Source: Aurantiochytrium sp. KH105
Lineage: Eukaryota; Sar; Bigyra; Thraustochytrida; Thraustochytriidae
DNA: 64,000 nt
Direction: 5' to 3'
Assembly (NCBI GenBank): GCA_003116975.1
Contig: BGKB01000051.1
Location: 248,001-312,000 of the forward strand
Numbering within the stretch: the first letter of the stretch is position 1; every line of letters starts with the position of its first letter. The translations under genes were made by a program, and so were the position numbers. Positions 19,466 through 28,400 of the stretch are shown here, piece after piece. Below the pieces are notes generated by a model. The model did no database searches, was not told the origin of the DNA, and saw only the letters and a program-made list of their open reading frames with translations.

Positions 19466-21124
19466 CAGTTCCTGCTCTGCTCTGCTCTGGTGCGCTCCGC
19501 TTTGCGTTGACAGAGGCCGAGGATGCGCCGGTGCAATCGCCGCCCGCCCGCGTGCCCCCGTCGGCGGATCCGGAACCGCCGGCCGCGGGAGGCGAAGCGG
19601 GCGCGCGGGGGCGCCGGAGAAGCGCCGGTTTCGCCGAGGGGGGCACCGCGCGCGCGCGTCGCAGGACCCCGAGCTGCGAAGACGCCGCGCAGCCGCCAGC
19701 TCCCAGGCTGCCTGCAGCCGCGCGCCCCGTCCGGGGCCGAGCCCGTGCGCGTCCTCGTCGGGCCCGCGCGAGGCCGGCGGGGCGCGCGAGCAGGCGCGGA
19801 GACGCGCACAGACGCAGACGCAGACGCGCGCGAGCGGAGCTGTGCGCGAGGCCGCGGCGGGCGGCGGGGGCGGATTGCGATTTGAAAATCAACGTCGATT
19901 TGAAAATGGCGGATGCGGCTGTTAGTAGTATGTATTAGTGTGCGCGTATTATGAGCGAGCGAGGATCTGGGCGCAGAACCCGAACGAGGGCGCGGAGAAG
20001 GCGCGCGAGAGCGCCGCGAGGTACCCGGGCTCGCGCGGAGGAGGAAGCGGGCAAGGCGGCGAGCGAGCGAGCGAGCGAGCGAGTGAGGGAGAAGCGACGC
20101 TGCGGTGGACCGGGCTCGCGTCGGTTGGGAGGAGATGGTGGGTGGGTTTGAACTCGGGCCCGCACCCCAGCCAGCTGCGGCAGCCGAGCAGTTACGGCGC
20201 GGGCGCGAGCCTCAGCCGCAGCCGCAGCCTTGCCGCCGTTGCATTGCATTGCGCGGCGGCGCTGATCTTCAACTGCGAGTCGAAGATCCTCCCGGTCGGT
20301 CAGTGCAGGGGACACGACTGTTGTGACGCACGAACGTACGCTTCTTGGCTTGCGGCGACAAGAGCTCGGCGTATGCCACGCCGCCGCGGCGCACGTCGGC
20401 CAGCTGGAGCGCGAGATGCGGTGCGGTGCGGTGCGGTGCGGTGCGGCGCCCAGAAAGCCATGCCAGCAGCAGCCAGCCAGCCAGCCAGCCAGCCCGCCAG
20501 CCAGATCAGATCAGACGCTCGGGTCCGAGCAGCTCAGGATGACGGGGATGACGCCGTCCTGGAGCTCACTTCCTCCTCAGACTCATCTCACCGCACCTGT
20601 TCTCTCCTCCCCATTCCTCTCCTCCTCTCCTCTCCTTTCCTCTTGCTTCCGTCTGTCGCTGTCGCGGCAATGGCAGACAACGACGGCACCGTCGCGGGCA
20701 GGCATGCAGGCAGGCAAGGCAAGGCACACCCATGCCGCCTTCATTCCTTCATTCGTCGTTCATTCGCTCGCTCGCTTGCTCGCTCCGCAAATACAAAATA
20801 CATTTCACGGCGCGGGCTCCCAACTTGCACGTGGCACCGCAGGTATAATAGGTAGGCAGGCTGGCGAGCAAGCCTGCACCCGGCCCCGCCCTGTTACACT
20901 GATGAGGTATAGGCTACGGACTCCGTATGAATGAGACGAGACACACATGACACACATGACACGCATGCCTCGCTCGGCTCACGACGCGGCGCGACTGCTG
21001 GGGGCCAGGACCCGCCAAACCGTAGACGAGCGGGCGCGCAGCAGCCGCCGCAGCGAGGCCGGCCGCACGCCCCCGCGCGGCACGCGGAGCGGCAGGCCGC
21101 TCGCCCCCGCGCGAGGGAGGAGCG

Positions 21125-24100
21125 ATGCCGCGCAGAGCCGCGGCAGAGGGCCCCGGAACCGACAGCGGCGCATGGGCTGCCCCGCGCAGAGCGTTGCGAA
21201 GGGCCCCGCGAAGACCGCCGGCAGGGGGCCGCGGGAGACGCGCGCAGCAGGCCAGGGGCGAGGAGAGGGGTACGGCCACGTCGCTGTCGGCAGCCTCGGC
21301 GGCCTCGTCGGCCTCGGGGTCCGCGCCACGGAGCAGCGGCGACGACCTCGCGCGACTGAGGTCAAGAGGGTCTGTCGACATTCTTGCCGCGAAGAGCAGC
21401 AGCAGCAACAGCAGCAGCAACAACTCCGAAAACCCATCGCCAGGCGGGCCCAGAGCACAGCAATCGGACGAAGATGCCGCTTCCATCGCCGAGACGAACA
21501 TGTCCAGACAAGGGTCCGCCATCTTTTCACTCGTCGATCCAGACGAAGAGTTCGAGGACCGCGCCTTCATCCTCGGACGCGGCGGAGGCGGCAGCGCCAA
21601 CTCGCTTTCCCGGGCCACGCAACAAGCCATGATGTCGCGTCAACACCGCGACCGCTCCGCAAAGTACGCACCGCACGGGTCGCTCGGCGACCTTGATCTC
21701 GACCTCGGGCTCAACGATGGCGAGACGAGCGGCAAAGAAGCTAGCGAAACCGACCTCACAGAGACGAGCTCGCAAGCTCTCTCTTGCGATTTCGTAGGCT
21801 TCGAGGACGGTCTTGACGAAGCCGACCTCATCGATGCCGGTCTCGCTGCCACGCAGGACTCCGTCAAAACCGTCATCACCCAGAGCTTTCGCGCTTGTGC
21901 ATACACGCTCGAATTCGTTGCAAGTCTTGCACTTCGCGCGCACGACTACAACGATTACCACGACGAAGCGAGCAACCATGGCACGCCGCTCACCTCGCGT
22001 GCGCTGCCGCCGCATCCGGCCATTGAACCGGGTCGAAGCCCGCATCTCGCTCAACACGCCGCCGCGGGGGCTTCTCTTCAACAGACTGCGGGTCACTCCT
22101 CGTCCGAAGTGTCTAGACTTGCTCACCAGCCAACCGGCATCGAGGGACCCTTGGCCTCCGAGTCGCTTCACAACCTCACGCGCGCAACATCGCAACGTGA
22201 CGGTCAGCGTCCACCCATGGCTTCGGAGTCCTCCTCTGCTTTAGGCATGACGGCTTGGAACGGCTCTGGCGGCGTGGCCCGTTCTTTGCAACATCGCACC
22301 ATGGCGAATGGCGCGAGCGCCCTTGATGCACAGGGATCCGCCGGCCCGTCCTTCGCACAGCAGTCGCGCCAGATGCACAGTCTTTCCAAGCACAGCAATA
22401 GCAGCACTAATAGTTTGCACCATGAGTCTGCGATCCATCGCGAAGAACTCCGTCTTGCTTCTCGCGAGCAACAGCGCAAGCTTCAGGCTTTTGCCGGGGA
22501 GATTGGGGCGCGAGATCTCTCGAGTGAAACTTTTGCCGCCCTCTTTGACGACCTTGACCACAACGCTGCAGCCGTGGCGCAAGCCGCCTCTGACAACAAC
22601 GGCCGCCCCGCGACAACCTTGACCGCCTCGATGCCCTCAGAGTTCAAGCTTGACCGCAACATGAGCTTTTTCAGCAATACGAGCGATGATGAAGGCGCCC
22701 TCGAAGACCATCAGGAGGCGGAAGAAAGACAAGAACATGAAGGAGAAGAAGGACGAGGAGGACGAGCTCTCGAAAGCAATGAAGACGACCATGAGGACGA
22801 GCATACCAATTCTAATGACGGAGATCCCAGCACGCCAGGTGCGTACTCAGAAATGAGCTCTACGCCGAGCCCTGCGAGTCTCTCGGGCCCTGGTGGAGAC
22901 CACTTCAACAATGGACATTTGGCTTCGCCCCCGCTGCTTCACGGAACTGGCTTCGGAGGGCCTCGTCCTCTTTCTCGCGCAAGTCACACATCGGCATTGT
23001 CGGCCGATGCACGAATCGACGAAATGAATGAGGAAGCGCATGAAGAGGAGGACGAAGGAGACCAGAACGACCACAACAACAATGCAGGAGGAGGCGTTCA
23101 AGCAGATACCGCAATCGCCGCGCAACCCCCGCGGACGTTCACTGATCCTAGTTCCATTCGCGTCACGGTGCGCGCCCTGGGCAATCGACTAGCGAGCCCC
23201 ATCAATCTTGCGTCGTCTCTTTTGTACAGCTCCTCGGGCCGCGAACACGCTTTCAATGGTGCCGGAAGCAACACGGGATCTTCGCAGACTGCCGGCCAAT
23301 TCATTAGTCCCGAGACACCAAACATGTGGCCCATGGAGACCATCACGCCATCCGGGTCACCGCCTCCGTTTTTCATGACGCCGCCCATTACACCCTTTGA
23401 TCGCACCCAGCGACAGCCGATCCGCAGTCTGCGCAGCAGTCTTCGCAAAATGTCTCTCAACAGCTTTGGCAGCCTCAAGGACGCCATTGGGAGCTGGCGA
23501 AATAGTCGCAAGGTCATCTCGGCCGAACCTGTTCCGAATTCGGCCACGCGACAGACGGGTCTCTTTGAAGACATTGAAATGTTCCTCCTTGAACGGGTCG
23601 ACCTCAGCTTTTTCGCAGCTCGAGACTTTGTGCGTCGTATCAAGCGAGACGGAACGCGCAGTGCGCTCCTGCAACGTCAAAGCCTCATGGCCTGGAGGGA
23701 GTCCGCTCGCGACGAGGCCTCCAGCGCGTCTTCAAACGCGGAATTGACGGCCCGGGTCCACGCGCGCCGTCAAAAGCGCCGCCGCGCGACCAAATCCCAG
23801 CGACGCCTCCCGCCTGGTCAACGCGGCCGCGTTCGAGCTCCTGAGCCCTGCAACGCTGCCGATAGCACCGAGCTTAGCCTTCGGCAAAAGATTCTCTCCT
23901 CAGCAGTCGGGGTGGCCACCCTACAGTCCCCACGCCGTCTCGTTGCTCGGTCGGCACGCCGACTCACACATCTTGCCCTCAAACCCTTTTCCTTTCTCGA
24001 GTCGGCCACGCGTCGGTTCGTGCACTTGGAAAACGTCGACGAGCTCAAAGGTGTTGGCGAGATTGTGCGTCGCCAGGGATACCCTTATCAGGAGATCTTT

Positions 24101-25297
24101 GTCTGCACAGACGATGGCTACATCCTGCGGCTGGAGCGTCTTCCTAACCCCGGCTCGCGCAAGGTTCTGTACATGCAGCACGGCGTCATGGACAGCAGCT
24201 TTGCGTGGGTCGCAAATGGCGCCGATAACGCACTTGCCTACCGTGCGCACGACGAGGGTTACGACGTCTTTCTCGGCAACTTTCGCGGTGCAGGAGGCGA
24301 CGGCGCGCGCCGCCACGTCAAGCCCGACATCACCGACGACGAGTTCTGGAACTTTTCCATCAACGAGCACGCATTCATGGACATTCCTGCCTTTATCAAG
24401 ATTATCATGCGTACCAAGCAAATGGAGGCCGTCACACTGAAAAAGGGTGCCGCCGCCATCGAACGTCCTCGAATCACCGCCGTCGCGCACTCCATGGGTG
24501 GAGCGGCCATGATCATGTACGTCATTCACAAGCGTCTGCGTAACGAGCGCCACCATTTGGATGGCATGGTGCTTGTTTCACCCGCCGGCATCCACGTCGA
24601 GTCCCCCCTGTATGCGCAAGTTGGCGGCCGTCTTGTCGATGTGACGCTGGCACGTATGCTTCACTCGCTGCGTCTCCCCACAGACGCTCTCACTCGCGCT
24701 GCCGTCAAGTTCGTACACGATATCAAACTCAGTGTCCCAGCGCTTGAGGATATCATCTCGCTCGTGCTCATTTACGGTATTGGTGGCGACCGAAAGCAGC
24801 CGCGTCGAGGACCCTTTTCCGCCGTGCAGCAGCTCACCTACAATGTTCTCACTTGTGGCACGTCGACCAAGGCCTTTGTGCATCTTCGTCAATTCATCGC
24901 ATCCAAGGAGTTCCGCGCCTTTGATTACGAGCCGACCGCATATCCTCGCCACTACACCTCGTACAAAGGTGGCAACATGGAGCACTACGGCTCGCCTGAG
25001 CCGCCCGAGTTCACCTCCATGTATCATCTTATCGACATTCCCGTGCACCTCATTGCGGGTCGCGGGGACCGTCTCATCGGCCCAACCAACATCCTCCGCC
25101 ATCATGACGCAATGAAAGAGCATGGGGTTGATGTGACCATCGAGAGCATTGACCATTGCGGCCACGTCGATTTTACCTGTGGACTTCATGCTAGGGCACT
25201 CAAGGGCATTCTTAGTGCCATTGATGCCATGGCGGATCGTATCGAGCAAAGTCATGCTGCACTGCGCGTGGCGGATGCGACGGGCGGCAATGCATGA
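21125..25297 (+). CDS. Acid-lipase-family (AB-hydrolase-associated) lipase with very long N-terminal extension
   Basis: The C-terminal ~410 residues (about 978-1390) are a lysosomal acid lipase/steryl ester hydrolase-type alpha/beta hydrolase: YPYQEIFVCTDDGYILRLER (lipase-associated region), the oxyanion QHGVMDSS, NFRGAGGDGARRHV, FWNFSINEHAFMDIPAFI, nucleophile Ser1123 in VAHSMGGA, Asp1315 in AGRGD, and His1347 in DHCGHVDF. Such enzymes cleave triacylglycerols or sterol esters. The first ~900 residues are mostly disordered: Ser-, Asn-, Gln- and His-rich stretches and acidic runs (~520-560 and ~640-660). Family members are usually 400-600 residues. The ATG at 21125 is the first in the frame; one at 21500 (MSRQGSAIF) is possible. 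It ends 150 bases from the convergent NTPase gene. Confidence 0.88.
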   Translation: MPRRAAAEGPGTDSGAWAAPRRALRRAPRRPPAGGRGRRAQQARGEERGTATSLSAASAASSASGSAPRSSGDDLARLRSRGSVDILAAKSSSSNSSSNNSENPSPGGPRAQQSDEDAASIAETNMSRQGSAIFSLVDPDEEFEDRAFILGRGGGGSANSLSRATQQAMMSRQHRDRSAKYAPHGSLGDLDLDLGLNDGETSGKEASETDLTETSSQALSCDFVGFEDGLDEADLIDAGLAATQDSVKTVITQSFRACAYTLEFVASLALRAHDYNDYHDEASNHGTPLTSRALPPHPAIEPGRSPHLAQHAAAGASLQQTAGHSSSEVSRLAHQPTGIEGPLASESLHNLTRATSQRDGQRPPMASESSSALGMTAWNGSGGVARSLQHRTMANGASALDAQGSAGPSFAQQSRQMHSLSKHSNSSTNSLHHESAIHREELRLASREQQRKLQAFAGEIGARDLSSETFAALFDDLDHNAAAVAQAASDNNGRPATTLTASMPSEFKLDRNMSFFSNTSDDEGALEDHQEAEERQEHEGEEGRGGRALESNEDDHEDEHTNSNDGDPSTPGAYSEMSSTPSPASLSGPGGDHFNNGHLASPPLLHGTGFGGPRPLSRASHTSALSADARIDEMNEEAHEEEDEGDQNDHNNNAGGGVQADTAIAAQPPRTFTDPSSIRVTVRALGNRLASPINLASSLLYSSSGREHAFNGAGSNTGSSQTAGQFISPETPNMWPMETITPSGSPPPFFMTPPITPFDRTQRQPIRSLRSSLRKMSLNSFGSLKDAIGSWRNSRKVISAEPVPNSATRQTGLFEDIEMFLLERVDLSFFAARDFVRRIKRDGTRSALLQRQSLMAWRESARDEASSASSNAELTARVHARRQKRRRATKSQRRLPPGQRGRVRAPEPCNAADSTELSLRQKILSSAVGVATLQSPRRLVARSARRLTHLALKPFSFLESATRRFVHLENVDELKGVGEIVRRQGYPYQEIFVCTDDGYILRLERLPNPGSRKVLYMQHGVMDSSFAWVANGADNALAYRAHDEGYDVFLGNFRGAGGDGARRHVKPDITDDEFWNFSINEHAFMDIPAFIKIIMRTKQMEAVTLKKGAAAIERPRITAVAHSMGGAAMIMYVIHKRLRNERHHLDGMVLVSPAGIHVESPLYAQVGGRLVDVTLARMLHSLRLPTDALTRAAVKFVHDIKLSVPALEDIISLVLIYGIGGDRKQPRRGPFSAVQQLTYNVLTCGTSTKAFVHLRQFIASKEFRAFDYEPTAYPRHYTSYKGGNMEHYGSPEPPEFTSMYHLIDIPVHLIAGRGDRLIGPTNILRHHDAMKEHGVDVTIESIDHCGHVDFTCGLHARALKGILSAIDAMADRIEQSHAALRVADATGGNA

Positions 25298-25447
25298 AAA
25301 GCGACCGTTCCCAAAAGTCATGTGTAGTAAACCCAAACCATTTTTTCTTCTCTTGATCTTGATCCTGATCTTGATCTTTGCACGCGACATTGGGTTTTGG
25401 TTTCAATTCACGAAGATAGCTTACAACTTATGGGTGGAACGAAGGGT

Positions 25448-28400
25448 CTAACGTCGGTCTGCATCAGAGTAATTATTGCTGGTTGGAGGCCCAAGGACAG
25501 ACTTGCGCATTGCGCGATGAACGTCTACGCTGATACGAGGAGGTAGAGAGACGGGCTTCTTATTGGCTGCACCAAAGAGAAACTTGGTTCGCTTGTCCAT
25601 CTCCGCCTTGGAAAGCTTGCGCTGTTCGCGAACCTTAGACTGTACTGCCTCTTTGGTCACCTCGGTACGAAAATTGGGAATACCCACAGCTTTGGCGCAG
25701 GCGGCAAGCAGCGCCTCGACCGCAGCATGCGCGTCCGCTTCCCCGTCCTCATCGGCAGCCGGGCCAATCGCCCCGCGTCTGTACTGCCCCAGGCTGACTT
25801 TGACCTGCTCGACGAGAGCTTCTGAGGTGAGCTGATTCTCCCGCGTGACACGCAAGCGCTCTTCGGCGGCTTCGCACTGCTTGGAGCACTCCTCGATCTT
25901 GAGACCAATTGTTACCGATTTCGACGCTTTACGCTTGCAAACACGCTGCTTGTCCTTTTGCAAGTCCTCGAGACGCGTCTTGAGATCCTTGATTTGCCGA
26001 AAGGCTTGACGCCGGCGCGCTAGCAGATCCTCCGTCTTCTGGCACGAGCCGTTGAACTTGAGGCAAATCTCATGCACATCCGATGACCCGGCAAGCTTGC
26101 GCAGCTTGCGAAAGGCCTTGTGACGTTTCATAGCCAGCGCCTTGCTGTGTTGGACTTCGTCGAGGTCGCCCTCCAAGACCTCCTCGACGAGCTTTTGCCT
26201 GTGCGCCTCTTTCCAGCGTCGTTGTGTCATCTCATACGTAATCGGTTCCGCCTGAGTGGACGCAATGATCGCGCGTCGGTGCGCTTCCCGTTCGGCCTTG
26301 ATCCGGCGGCTACGTCTTTCGTTTTCGCGCCACTGGAATAACTTGTTCAGGACCTCGTTATGTTTTTCCCGACGCAGATCGAGAGCCGCTTCGATCGCAG
26401 GCTGCTCTTGCTCGCGCGCGCGTCGCAAAAATAAATGCACCTCATCGAGATCTTTTGTGAGCGAAATGCGGTCTTCGCGCATGCTTTCGAGAAGACCTTC
26501 CATTTGCAAAACGTGCTTTTCGTCATGTGCAGGATACTTTTCGCAAGTCTTGGCGATACGCTTCAGAGCGACAAGGACAGTCTCTTCACGAGCAATGGCA
26601 TGCGTTGTGGCAGTGACATCATTTGTAAGCTGCGAGATCGTCTGCTCGCCCTCTCGAATGCAAGTTTCCGTGTACCGGTCGAGCTCGATGCGTTCGTACA
26701 CCTGCTGCATGAGCACCTCGAGGTCGTCCTCTTTGCGATTAGCCTCAAAGTGCAAATCGTCGAGGGTCTTGCGAAAGTCAGCCAACATGCCATTCATCTC
26801 TGCAACGCGCGCCTCCTGCTCGGTCGTCGGGTACGAGCGAAGATGAGCGGGAAGACTCGCTCGCATCTGCGACAAAACGCTCCCAGCATCGCGCTGATCG
26901 GGCTTGGATTTGGCAGCCCGCAAGACCCGCCCCTCTTGAGCTGCCTTGATCGCCTCCGGATCCACAAACCCACCATTGAAAAACGCCATCTTGTCCGTAC
27001 TTGGACGCTCGCGCTGCATCATTTCAAAGGTCGGAAAGCGCGTCCCGTGGCGAAGCGTACGGACCGAAGGTGACGAATAAGGCACCTCATTGGGAGGAAG
27101 ACGCTGTGCTACATGGTGCGAAGGCCCAAAACCTTGCAGCAACAACGATGGGTCGCCCGTTTTCACCGTCAAGGTCGTACCCATGCCCATGCCCACGCCC
27201 ACAGTAGGTGAGCCCAACGACGGCAAGCTTGGCGTCGACTGCGTCAGACACGCGGGCAAGGTGATCTTGGACTTGGTTAGTCGCTTGGGAGGTGGTGGAC
27301 GGTCGCTTTTGGGATCCTTCTTCTTTCTCAGCCAAAAAACGTCCGCCGGCATGGGCGGTGGGTCGATGTCACCGGGACCGCCCGCATGAGCCAAGGCTGC
27401 ATACGCGTGGTAGAGCGCCATCCACGGAAAGTGAATCCAGACCCATCGCTGGTAGGAGTAATAGTTCTCGCCATAGGTATTGCCGCGGAAACGATCGCCT
27501 TCGCTTGCGCGTTGTTTTGCATGCTTGGCCTGGAAACGTTCTTGCTGCTCGATACGAAAGCGAAAGAACTGACTCTGCTTTCTCTGCATGGACAAGAGCT
27601 TTTGCTTCTCATCCACATCAGAAACCTTGGAGATCGCCTGCGTGCGCTGCGCTAAATGCTGTTCATTCATCATCTCTTCGCGCATCGACCGGGCCAAGGC
27701 AAGTTTTGCGCCGGTCGATTCGACATCGAGCTTCCATCCATGCTCGCGAATGTGCTTGTCTTTGGCAGACTCGTCCGAGGTACTCGGTCCGCCGTGCGGA
27801 AGTTCGACGTCGAGCAAGGCAACGCGAGATTCACGCAGTGGCGGATGTAAATAGTCTGGAGCAGAGACCTCGAGATGGCCAAAGGCGTACAGAAACTCGC
27901 AGATTTCCATGATGGCCGTCGCCAGCGCGCGGATGCGATCAACGTGGCCTCGAGCTCGGCCTTGCTCGATCTCCACGGCACGAGTGTAATGCTCCACGGG
28001 GTCGCACTTGAGCCAGCACTTGTCGGGGGCGTCGGCCTCATCGTCTCCGGGTCCAAAAGGAGGCACCAATCCAAAACTTTGGCCCGGAAGACTCTCACTT
28101 GGTCCTAGAATGGGAGATTTTCCATCGCTCGCATCTGTAGGGAGATCGCCATCCGTGGTATCGTCTTGGCTGGAATCGCCATCGCTTAGGTCCGCAGCCA
28201 TGGGATCGAGCGAACTGTCTGCGGCCCGCATTGCCGAGCTTGAAAGATCTCTCCAGTATTGAAGCAGGTCACTACGGAGCACAGGCGTTGCGTCCCAGAG
28301 CGCGCGAAAGGTATAAAGATCGGCTACTGCATTGAGCAAACCGACCCAGCGTCCATTTGATGCTAAAAGCCACGGGTACTCCTCGACGAATCGTTGATCG

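Larger units (their letters stand above)
19075..21124. other. Divergent 2-kb GC-rich intergenic region
   Basis: Lies between two divergent genes. It contains (AGGC)n arrays at 19183-19213 and 19412-19465, a (GCGA)n tract near 20058-20085, a (GTGCG)n patch near 20418-20444, and a (CAGC)n patch near 20468-20495. Open frames on both strands are low-complexity and unrecognised. Confidence 0.5.
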
